NCBI RefSeq assembly: GCF_050563545.1
Contig: NZ_JBNXUM010000021.1
Coordinates: forward strand, 70,709-134,708
Length of the DNA stretch: 64,000 nt
DNA from: Falsiroseomonas sp050563545
GTDB taxonomy: Bacteria; Pseudomonadota; Alphaproteobacteria; Acetobacterales; Acetobacteraceae
Reading direction: 5' to 3'
The first letter of the stretch is position 1. The number at the start of each line of letters is the position of its first letter. Below the pieces are notes generated by a model. The model did no database searches, was not told the origin of the DNA, and saw only the letters and a program-made list of their open reading frames with translations. Shown here piece after piece: positions 8,193-16,800 of the stretch. The translations under genes and the position numbers were made by a program.

Positions 8193-9776
8193 TCAGCCCG
8201 CCTCCAGCACGCGCCCGAGCAGCAGCGCCAGCATCGCCTCCGGCGGGACGTCGTCCCGCGGGGCCATCACGCATAGCGTCCCGGCCTGCTCGACGCGCCG
8301 GAAGGCCTCGAAGACCGCAGCATAGGCCGGCCGGCTTTCCGACAGATTTCGCAGCATGACAAGCGGCGGCTCCGCCGTGCCGCGGTGGCAGGCGTGCATC
8401 AGCGCCACGGAGAAGCAGCAGCCCAGGCGGAAGCGGCCATCCACCAGCACGGCATCGGGGAAGCTGCCCCGCCGCGCCCATTCCTGCCACATGGCCGCGA
8501 TGTAGCGCGGCCAGGACTTGGCCGGCTCCGCCGAGGCCGGCGCGCCCCAGCCGCCGACCGGCCCGATATCGGCGTGCAGCACGCTCGCCCGTCCCTCGGC
8601 GGCCGCGGCCGCGACCTCAGGCGCCGCGCGGACGGCCTTGGCCCAGGCCGGGTCGGATTCGATCGCCACCAGCGTCTCGACACCGAGACGCAGCGCGAGC
8701 GGCGTCGAGCCGCCCGTGCCCCATTCCGCATAGCGCCGCCGTCCCGCCAGCGTCCGCTCGAACAGCGCGAGTTCCTCGGGCAGCATCACGGAGGCGCCGA
8801 GCCGCACCGGCGTCGGCGCGTCGGGCGCGGGCGCCGGCGCGGCGGCCGCGCCCGCTGCCTCGGCCTCCATCTCGATCTTGCGGAGCCTGCCGCGCCGCTC
8901 CTCCTCGCACATCGCAGCGATGCCGGCGGCGTCCGGGAAGGCGAAGTCCGGCGGCGCGACATCCGTCAGCAGCACGGTGCGGGCGTAGCCGCCGCGTTCG
9001 AAGCTGCGGGGGTTCGAGTGCAGGCCGAACTCGCCGACGTAGCGCGCATGCACCAGCGTGGTGTTCAGCCCGATGCGGCCGAGCGCGCAGGTCACCGCCT
9101 TCTTCACGTCGTCCTGCGAGGTGACGCCGACCAGGATCCCGCGCCCGCGGTAGCGCTGCTGGATCTCGGCATGCGGCCGGGCGCGGTAGTCCCGCCCGAC
9201 GACCAGGTCGTAATACTCCTTCATCAGCGGCTGCATCCGCTCCCAATGCTCGCGGAACAGGCCGAAGCCCCAGAGATGGCCGATGCGCCGCAGCTTCGCG
9301 GCATCCCGCCGCTGCTCGGCCTCGCTGGCCTGGAGATGGCCGTAGCACGCGAAGTAGCCGACGCCGCCGGCGGGCTCCGCCGCCTCGCGCAGCCGGTCGA
9401 GCGTGGCGAGGTAGCGCGGCGCGAGCACCAGGTCGTCCTCGAAGAAGTAGCCGCAGGACGCGCCGAGCGTGCGGAAGAGATGCGTCTCGGCGCGCAGGAA
9501 GTTCTCCGCGACCCCGAGATTGTCGGGCGCAGCCATGACCTCGCCCGCCGGGAAGATCTCGCGGAAGACCGCGATGCAGGCCGCGGTGGCGGAGGCCTCG
9601 GCGCAGATGCGGCCGCTATAGGCGTTGCGCCAGCCGTCCTGGAACAGGAAGACGCGCCGCCCCCCGATCTGCGCCCCCTGCTGCGCCGCCAGCGAGGCGA
9701 GCACCTCGCGCAGGTAGTCCGGCCGGTTGAACGACATCACCGCGATCGGCGGCAGCGCGGCGGCGGCGACGTCCAT
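8193..9776 (-). CDS. GT-A glycosyltransferase fused to methyltransferase-like domain (copy 1)
   Basis: The 527-residue protein has two domains. The N-terminal part (to about 290) starts with VMSFNRPDYLREVLASL and has GYFFEDDLVLAPRYL, a DXD-type metal site; the order FNRP, EDDL, then an aromatic WGFGLF segment recalls the GnT-I (GT13) group. A Pro/Ala linker follows. The C-terminal part (from about 330) has RRYAEWGTGGSTPLA and LVAIESDPAW, resembling motif I and the acidic motif II of class I SAM methyltransferases, then DAVLVDGRFRLGCC. The next gene upstream is a close paralogue with the same layout. Substrates are unknown; a combined glycosyl and methyl transfer is inferred. Confidence 0.8.
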   Translation of the reverse strand: MDVAAAALPPIAVMSFNRPDYLREVLASLAAQQGAQIGGRRVFLFQDGWRNAYSGRICAEASATAACIAVFREIFPAGEVMAAPDNLGVAENFLRAETHLFRTLGASCGYFFEDDLVLAPRYLATLDRLREAAEPAGGVGYFACYGHLQASEAEQRRDAAKLRRIGHLWGFGLFREHWERMQPLMKEYYDLVVGRDYRARPHAEIQQRYRGRGILVGVTSQDDVKKAVTCALGRIGLNTTLVHARYVGEFGLHSNPRSFERGGYARTVLLTDVAPPDFAFPDAAGIAAMCEEERRGRLRKIEMEAEAAGAAAAPAPAPDAPTPVRLGASVMLPEELALFERTLAGRRRYAEWGTGGSTPLALRLGVETLVAIESDPAWAKAVRAAPEVAAAAAEGRASVLHADIGPVGGWGAPASAEPAKSWPRYIAAMWQEWARRGSFPDAVLVDGRFRLGCCFSVALMHACHRGTAEPPLVMLRNLSESRPAYAAVFEAFRRVEQAGTLCVMAPRDDVPPEAMLALLLGRVLEAG

Positions 9777-9779
9777 CGC

Positions 9780-11330
9780 TTAGCCCAGCTCCAGCAGCCG
9801 GCCGAGCATCGCCGCCATCAGCGCTTCCGGCGCGGTGTCGGCACGCGGCGACATGACGCAGAGCGAACCGACGCGCGCCTCCAGCGCGAAGAAGTCGAAG
9901 ACGAGGTCGTAGTTCGGCCGCCGCGGCGAGACGTCGTGCAGCATCACGAGCGGCGCCTCCTCCTCCGCCCGGCCGCGCATCCGGTGCAGCATGGCGACTG
10001 ACAGGCAGCATGCGACGCGGAAGCGCCCGTCCACCATGACCAGGTCGGGGTGGCTCCCACGCCGGTGCCATTCGTTCCACATGGACGCGATGTAGCTCAT
10101 CCAGGCACGCGAGGGCTGGCGGTCCACCGGCGCCCCCCAGCCCGCGACGGGGCCGATATCGGCATGCAGGATGCTGGCCCGGCCGTTGGCGACGGAGGGC
10201 GCGACCTCCGGGTGCTGGCGCACCGCCTCGGCCCAGCCCGAATCGGATTCGATGCCGACCAGCGCCTCGAAGGGCTGACGGATGGCGAGCAGGGTGGAGC
10301 CGCCGGTGCCGAACTCCGCATAGCGCCGGCGGCCCGAGGCGAGAACGCTCTCGAACAGGCCCCGCTCCTCCGCCGTCATGCGCGGCGCGGGGGGCACCAG
10401 CGAGTGCGCCGTGCCGTCCGCCCCTGGCGGCTGCCCGCCGGCCCGGCGCGCCGCGATCGCGGCTTCCTCCTGGCGGATCGCCTCGCAGACCGCGGCGTCA
10501 GGGACGGCCAGGTCGAGCCGGTCGAGATCGAGCCACTGCGTCCGGCCGTAGCCCTGCTGCTCGAAGCGCTCCGGCGTCATGCGCTCGCCCCGCGCGCCGA
10601 TGTATCGCGCATTGGCGGCGACGGTGTTCACCGCGACCCGCCCGAGCGCGAAGGTCACGGCGCGCTTGACGTCGTCCTGCGCGGAGCTCGCCACCGCGAT
10701 CCCGCGCGCGAAATAACGGCGCAGGATCTCCGCATGCGGCCTGGCGCGGTAATCGCAGCCGCAGGTCAGCTCGTGATAGTCGGCCATCAGGGGCTGCATC
10801 GCCTCCCAGTGATGGCGGAACAGGCCGAAGCCCCAGAAGGCGCCGAGCCTCTGCAGCACCCGCTGCCGCTTGCGCTGCGCCGCGAGCGGGGCGCGCAGAT
10901 GGCCGTAGCACGCGAAGTAGCCGACCTCGGTCGATTCCGCGCAGGCAGCGCGCAGCGCGTCCAGCGTGGCGAGGTAGCGCGGATGCAGGACCAGGTCGTC
11001 CTCGAAGAAATAGGCGCAATCCGCGCCCATCCCGCGGAAGACATGCTCCTCGGCGCGGCGGTAGTTCAGCGCCTCGCCCAGGTTCGCCGGCGCGGTCAGC
11101 ACATGGCCGCGCGGGAAGCTCTCCCGGAAGACGCGCAGGCAGGCCTCCACCTCCTCGGGCTCGGCGCAGCGCCGGCCGGTATGGGGATTGTGCCAGTGAT
11201 CCTGGAACAGGAAGACCTCCCGGCGCTCCATCCCGGCGTCGCGCTGCGCGGCCAGGGATTCCAGCACCTCCCGCAGGTAGTCCGGGCGGTTCAGCGACAG
11301 GATGGCGACGGGCGGAAGGGGCGAGGGCAT
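9780..11330 (-). CDS. GT-A glycosyltransferase fused to methyltransferase-like domain (copy 2)
   Basis: This 516-residue protein is a tandem paralogue of the gene that follows it, with only 3 bases between them. The N-terminal transferase domain shows SLNRPDYLREVLESLAAQ, AYFFEDDLVLHPRYL and FWGFGLFRHHWEAMQPLM, nearly the same as its partner. The C-terminal domain shows RYAEFGTGGSTLLA, LVGIESDSGW and DLVMVDGRFRVACCLS. The conserved ADIGPVxGWGAP segment in both C-terminal domains may be a diagnostic motif of this fusion. Divergence is spread along the whole length, pointing to an old duplication, not an assembly error. Confidence 0.8.
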   Translation of the reverse strand: MPSPLPPVAILSLNRPDYLREVLESLAAQRDAGMERREVFLFQDHWHNPHTGRRCAEPEEVEACLRVFRESFPRGHVLTAPANLGEALNYRRAEEHVFRGMGADCAYFFEDDLVLHPRYLATLDALRAACAESTEVGYFACYGHLRAPLAAQRKRQRVLQRLGAFWGFGLFRHHWEAMQPLMADYHELTCGCDYRARPHAEILRRYFARGIAVASSAQDDVKRAVTFALGRVAVNTVAANARYIGARGERMTPERFEQQGYGRTQWLDLDRLDLAVPDAAVCEAIRQEEAAIAARRAGGQPPGADGTAHSLVPPAPRMTAEERGLFESVLASGRRRYAEFGTGGSTLLAIRQPFEALVGIESDSGWAEAVRQHPEVAPSVANGRASILHADIGPVAGWGAPVDRQPSRAWMSYIASMWNEWHRRGSHPDLVMVDGRFRVACCLSVAMLHRMRGRAEEEAPLVMLHDVSPRRPNYDLVFDFFALEARVGSLCVMSPRADTAPEALMAAMLGRLLELG

Positions 11331-11380
11331 GGCGCTGGTTCAGCCGCGGGCGGCCATCGGGGCGCGACGGGGCACGCGGC

Positions 11381-12526
11381 TCATGCGAGGTAGCCGCCCT
11401 TTCCCTGCGCCTCCCGATGGCGGAGGAGCTGCCGGCGCGCCTGCCGCACGGTGCGCTTGCCCACCATCTTCTCGAAGACGCCCTCGTCCGGCAGGCGGTC
11501 CATCAGCAGCCGCCAGAGCCACGCCACCTCCTCCCGCGTCGCGGGCCGGTCGGGGTTGAACATCGTCCGCCGCATCTCCGCGAGTTCCTGTTCGTAGCGC
11601 TCGCGCCGGTGGGCGGCGCAGGCGGCGCGCTTGGCCTCCGCGATCGCGGCGAGGGCCTCGGCGGTGACCGGCGGAGGCCGGTCGGGCATGCGGGTCTCGG
11701 CGCGCATCGCCTGGTAGCCCAGCTTCTCGAAGGTGGCGGGGCGGAAGGACTGTCCGACTTCGCCGATGTAGCGGGCATAGCAGACATCGGTGTTGACGCG
11801 CGCGAAGCCGAGCTCGGCGCAGGCCATGGTCTTCGCCACATCCTGCGACGAGCTCATCGAGGAGACCTCGCGGTCGCCATACAGTTCGACAATGCGCAGA
11901 TGCGGCCGCGCCTGATAGTCCACCTCGGCATAGACCTGGTGGAAGGGCCGGAGCCAGGGCTGCATCGCTAGCCAGCAGGCGCGCTTGAGGCCGAAGCCCC
12001 AGTGATGCTCGAGCGGGACGAGGCGGGGCGCCGCGCGATCGCTGCCGCGGCGGTGATCGCCATAGGCCGCGAAGTAGCCGAGCTTGGGGTGACCGCGGAA
12101 CCGCATGCGGAGCTGCTCCATCACCGCGAGGTAGACGGGGCCGAGCTCCAGGTCGTCCTCGAAGAAATAGGCGCCTGGTGCACGCAGCGCCTGGAAGGCG
12201 AGGCGCTCGGCGCGCAGCATGTTCATCGCGATGCCGAGGTTGTCGGTGGCGGCATGCACCTGGCCCGCCGGGAAGGCGGCGCGGAAGACGGCGATGCAGG
12301 CCTCGATGTCGCGGGGATCCGCGTATTGCACGCCGGACCTCGGCGACTGCGCGCCATCCTGCAGGAGGTGGATGTTCGCCTCGTTCAGCCGCACGCGCTG
12401 CTGCGCGCGCAGCGAGTCGCAGAGCCGGCGCAGATACTCCGGCCGGTTGAAGGACACGATGATGATCGGCCAGGGCAGCGTCGGCGGTCCCGCCGGCGCG
12501 GCCTTTTCGCCGGCGTCGAGCATCAT
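11381..12526 (-). CDS. GT-A glycosyltransferase with C-terminal DUF4214-like segment
   Basis: This 381-residue protein shares the N-terminal transferase domain of the two downstream genes: IIIVSFNRPEYLRRLCDSL, AYFFEDDLELGPVYL and HHWGFGLKRACWLAMQPWL. It lacks the methyltransferase-like domain. Its last 90 residues are helical and charged (EEVAWLWRLLMDRLPDEG), resembling a DUF4214-type repeat. The adjacent ATGs at 12526 and 12523 overlap the TGA of the epimerase gene, which fixes the start and indicates coupling. It probably adds one sugar of the same glycan, with a different acceptor from its relatives. Confidence 0.8.
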   Translation of the reverse strand: MMLDAGEKAAPAGPPTLPWPIIIVSFNRPEYLRRLCDSLRAQQRVRLNEANIHLLQDGAQSPRSGVQYADPRDIEACIAVFRAAFPAGQVHAATDNLGIAMNMLRAERLAFQALRAPGAYFFEDDLELGPVYLAVMEQLRMRFRGHPKLGYFAAYGDHRRGSDRAAPRLVPLEHHWGFGLKRACWLAMQPWLRPFHQVYAEVDYQARPHLRIVELYGDREVSSMSSSQDVAKTMACAELGFARVNTDVCYARYIGEVGQSFRPATFEKLGYQAMRAETRMPDRPPPVTAEALAAIAEAKRAACAAHRRERYEQELAEMRRTMFNPDRPATREEVAWLWRLLMDRLPDEGVFEKMVGKRTVRQARRQLLRHREAQGKGGYLA

Positions 12527-13503
12527 CCGAAATGCCCCCGCCACCACGCCACGAAGCGAGTGAGGCCCGTGCGCAGGTCGGTCGTCGGCTCCCACCCGAA
12601 GTCGCGCTTCATCGCGGAGACGTCGGCATAGGTCGCGGGCACGTCGCCGGCCTGCATGGGCAGCAGTTCCCGCCGCGCCGTTACGCCGAGCAGCTCCTCG
12701 AGCATCGCGACGAAATCCAGCAGCTCCTCCGGCCGGCTGTTGCCGAGGTTGTAGATCCGGTGCTGGCCGGGCGCGGCCGGATTGTCCAGCACCGCCAGGA
12801 TGCCGGCGACGATATCGTCGACATAGGTGAAGTCGCGCTTCATGCGGCCCTGGTTGAACAGGCGGATCGGACGCCCTTCCAGCATGGCCTGGGTGAACAG
12901 CCAGTAAGCCATGTCAGGCCGGCCCCAGGGCCCGTAGACCGTGAAGAAGCGCAGCCCCGTCAGCGCCATGTCGTAGAGCGAGGCATAGGCCGTGCCCATC
13001 AGCTCGCCGGCGGCCTTGGTCGCGGCGTAGAGCGAGGCCGGCCGGTCGGTCCGGTCAATCTCCCGGAACGGCCCCTCCGTGCGCGATCCGTAGACCGAGC
13101 TGGTTGAGGCATGGACGAGGTGCGCGATCCGCCCCTCGGACCGCCGCACGGCTTCCAGGATGGCGAGCTCGCCCGTGACGTTGGCGGCGGTGTAGGCGAA
13201 GGGCTTTTCCAGCGACCAGCGCACCCCGGCCTGGGCACCGAGATGCACGACGCGGTCAATCGCCGGCTCCGACGCGGCCAGCGCCAGCACGGCCTCGTGG
13301 TCCGCGAGGTCGAGCGTGTGGAAGGCGAAGGCGCCCGGCGCCGCATCGCCGGTCATGGCGGCCAGCCGCGCCTGCTTCAGCGCAGGGTCGTAATAGGGGT
13401 TGAGGTTGTCGAGGCCGATGACGCGTTCCCCGCGCGCCAGCAGCGCCCGGCAGAGATGCGCGCCGATGAAGCCGGCCGCCCCGGTGACCAGCACCGCGCC
13501 CAT
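12523..13503 (-). CDS. UDP-glucuronate 4-epimerase-like SDR (CapI/LspL type)
   Basis: This extended short-chain dehydrogenase of 326 residues probably interconverts UDP-glucuronate and UDP-galacturonate. The NAD motif TGAAGFIG is at residues 7-14, followed by LDNLNPYYDPALKQARL, a stretch typical of UDP-GlcA 4-epimerases. The catalytic Tyr159-x3-Lys163 (YAATK) and the RFFTVYGPWGRPDMA block are present. It is the promoter-proximal gene of the operon that continues to kdsD. The plus-strand UDP-glucose dehydrogenase at 19500 would supply its substrate. Confidence 0.87.
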   Translation of the reverse strand: MGAVLVTGAAGFIGAHLCRALLARGERVIGLDNLNPYYDPALKQARLAAMTGDAAPGAFAFHTLDLADHEAVLALAASEPAIDRVVHLGAQAGVRWSLEKPFAYTAANVTGELAILEAVRRSEGRIAHLVHASTSSVYGSRTEGPFREIDRTDRPASLYAATKAAGELMGTAYASLYDMALTGLRFFTVYGPWGRPDMAYWLFTQAMLEGRPIRLFNQGRMKRDFTYVDDIVAGILAVLDNPAAPGQHRIYNLGNSRPEELLDFVAMLEELLGVTARRELLPMQAGDVPATYADVSAMKRDFGWEPTTDLRTGLTRFVAWWRGHFG

Positions 13504-13813
13504 GCGTCAGGGCAGCCTGGCGGAGACGGGCCGGAAGCGGGCGTCAGGGCGCATCACGAGGTTCCATCGGCGGCCGGCAGAGCGGCAGGGCCTTACATAA
13601 CCGCGGCACCGCCCTGCCGCCATCCCGCCCGTCTCGCGCCGGGCGGGCAATTTTGTAGGCTCTGGTCGCGCGGGGGTGGCGCCGGGGCAGGTGCGTCGCT
13701 AGGATGCGGCGCCCACGCGAACGATATTCTTCATTGTTTATCAAGAGGTTGGATCAGATCCTTGCGTCCCGGCCGCTTCCTTCCGCAACATCGGCGCGAC
13801 CGGTGAAGGCACA
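13504..13813. promoter_or_regulatory. Divergent promoter region of the polysaccharide locus
   Basis: This 310-base gap separates the minus-strand glycan operon from the plus-strand giant glycosyltransferase. It contains an AT-richer island around 13720-13756, the only such stretch nearby and the likeliest place for promoters. A strong hairpin lies at 13624-13647. I could not assign -35 and -10 boxes with confidence. Confidence 0.5.
13624..13654 (+). terminator. Hairpin plus short T run in the leader (terminator or attenuator)
   Basis: A perfect 8-base stem, CCCGCCCG/CGGGCGGG with an 8-base loop, is followed by CAATTTT on the plus strand. It sits about 160 bases before the giant glycosyltransferase start. 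It looks like an intrinsic terminator, but no plus-strand gene ends just upstream, so attenuation is possible. Confidence 0.45.
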
Positions 13814-16800
13814 GTGACGACCGTCAACATCGTCACCTCCGACCGAGGCTGGATCCTGGAGCGCCTAGCCCAGGAACTCGCGCGCAACCTGCCCTATGTC
13901 ACCTTCGGCGACGGGCCGGACCCGTCGGCGGGCATCCAGTACTACATGACTTTCGCCTGCCGGCGCCGCCGTCTCTCCCCGGTCGAGGTCGCCTATTTCG
14001 CCCATCTCGAGCCGCTGAGCGAGGCGCATGACCGCTTCTTCGCCGTCGCTCGCGAAGTGGAGCACAGCGTCTGCCACGCCCGCCTCTACGAGGCCGTACT
14101 GCGCGAGGCCGGCGTCGCGACCGTTACCACCATCGCGCCCGGCGTGGACCTCGAGACCTTCACCCCGCGGCTGCGCATCGGCGTGGTCGGGCGGACATAC
14201 CACACCGGCCGCAAGGGCGAGCACCTCGTCGCCGAGGTCATGGACATCCCCGAGATCGAATGGCGCTTCACCGGCGAAGGCTGGCCGGGCCCCGCGCTCG
14301 ATCTGCCGCCGGGGGCGATGGCCGATTTCTACCGCGGTCTCGACTATGTCCTGGTGCCCGCGCTGTACGAGGGCGGGCCGATGTGCGTGGTGGAGGCGCT
14401 GGCCTGCGGGACGGAGGTCATCGCGCCGCCGATCGGCTGGGTGCCGGAGTTCCCCCATGTCGAATTCCAGGCCGGCGACGCCGCGGACCTGCGGCGCGTG
14501 CTGCTCGGCCTGGTGGAGAAGAAGCGCGCGCTCAGGGCTTCCGTGCTCGACCGGGGCTGGGCCGGCTGGATCGAAGGCCATGACCGGCTGTTCCGCGACC
14601 TCTCGGCCAAGGCCGGGCTGACGCTCGGCGCCCCCGCGGCACCACGGCGCGCGGCCCGCCCGCGCCGCGTCGGCCTCTTCCTGCACGGCAACGAGACGAA
14701 GTCGCAGGGCGGGCCGACGGTGCGCGTGCCGCGCCTGGCGCGCGAACTGCGGGAAGCCGGCATCGAGGCCGAGCTGCGCGCCCATCCCGCGGAGAAGGGC
14801 TTCGCCGAGCTAGACCTCGTGCACGCCTTCAACGCCTGGGCACCGCACACCGCGCTCGACCTGCTGCGCCGGGCGCGGCGGGCGGCCCTGCCGACGGTCT
14901 TCTCGCCGATTTTCCTCGACAGCGGGCTGCGCGACATGTGGGAGGGCCGGCTGGTCCGCCTCTTCGCGGAATCCGAGCCGGGCGCCGCGACCAGCGCCGC
15001 GCTGGCGGCCTTCCGCACCGACCTCGCCGCGCGCCGCGCAGATCCAGCCGAACTCGGGGAGGCCGCGCCCGGCTTCCACGCCGCGGTGCGGGAGATGGTG
15101 GGGCTCGCCGACCGGCTGATCCTGCTGAGCGGGCGGGAGCGCGAGCGGCTCGCCGCGATCGGCGCGCCGGAGCGTCCCGCCGACATCGTCCACAACCCCG
15201 TGGACGCCGCCTTCTTCGCCAACGCCGACCCCGCGCTGTTCAGGCGCGAGACGGGGCTCGATGACTTCGTGCTCTGCGTCGCGCGGCTTGAGGCGCGCAA
15301 GAACCAGCTCATGCTGGCCCATGCGCTGCGCGACAGCGGTCTGCCGCTGGTGCTGATCGGGCATACCGGCAGCGAGGCCTACCGCGCCGAGATCGAGCGC
15401 CATGCGGGGCCGGGGCTGCGCATCCTGGACCGGCTGCCGCCGCACTCGCCGCTGCTCGCCTCGGCCTATGCCGCGGCGCGCGTCGCGGTGCTGCCGAGTT
15501 GGAGCGAAGGTGCGCCGCTGGTCGCGCTCGAGGCTGCCGCCGCCGGCGCGGCGCTGGTGCTCAGCGACGAATCCGGGGAGAGCGAGTATTTCGGCGGCCT
15601 CGCGCGCTACTGCGACCCAGCCGATCCCGCCTCCATCCGGGAAGCCGTGCTGGAGGCGTGGGAGACACCGCGCGGCGCCGACGATGTCGCGGCGCAGAAG
15701 CGCCTGGTCGCGGAGCGCTTCGGCTGGGACCGCCATCGCGAGGCGACGGAGGCGGTCTATGCCGCCGCGCTCGCCGCGCCCGCGCGCCCTGCCCCGTCCG
15801 CGGCCGCGGCCCCTGTGCCCGCTTCGGCGCCAGCCCGGATCCCGGTCGTCTTCGACGTCACCACCACGGCGCACCACAAGGGCCGCTGGACCGGCATCGC
15901 GCGCGTCGAGGCGGCGCTGGCGCTCGCGCTGCACGCCGACCCGCGCGCCGATGTCCGCTTCGTCACCTGGAACAATCGCTCCCGCACCTTCAATCAGGTG
16001 CCGGTCGAGGCGGTCCGCGCCGGCGCGCTCGGCAGCCTGCTCGCAATGTTCGACACCAACCCGCTGCCGATGCTCGACCTGCCGCGCGGCACGGCTTACG
16101 TCGTCGGCGGCAGCGCCTGGATGCAGAACTCGGTCTATGCCGAGAGCGTCGTCGGCTTCGCGCGCACCCACGGGCTGCGGCTGACGCCGATCATCCACGA
16201 CATCATCCCGACGAAGTTCCCCTACTGGTTCCACGACGATTACGCGCCGGTGTTCGAGGCGAACCTCGCCATGCTGCTCGGCAACGCCGACGCGCTGGTC
16301 GCGGTCTCCGCGGCGACGCGCCTCGATATCGAGGCGCATGCGCGCCGCGTCCCCGACATCGCCCTGCCCGACATCGCGCTGCTGCGCGAGGGCGACGAGA
16401 TCGGCCAGGTTGCCCGCCCGGGCGACGCCGAAGCGGCGGCGGCGATCGCGGAACGCATCGGGCCGCGCCCCTTCGTGCTGAGCGTCGGCGCCATCCACCT
16501 GCGGAAGAACCACCGGCTGCTGCACGACGTCTGGGTCAAGCTCGCCGAGCGCATGGGCCCGCGCTGCCCGCAGCTGATCCTGGTCGGCGGCGTCGCCTGG
16601 AACGGGCAGGACGTCGCGCGCGCCCTGCGCGGCGACCGGCGCATCGCGCATCTCGTCACCATCCTCGAGGAGGTGGAGGACGGCGCGCTGGACTGGCTCT
16701 ACCGGCACTGCCTCTTCACCGTGTATCCCTCGCTCTACGAGGGCTGGGGCCTGCCGGTGGCTGAGAGCCTGCGCTACGGCAAGCCGTGCCTGGCGGCCGA

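Noticed and set aside
9780..11330. Tandem GT/methyltransferase-like copies as an assembly duplication
   Set aside because: The two copies differ along their whole length, so they are true paralogues.
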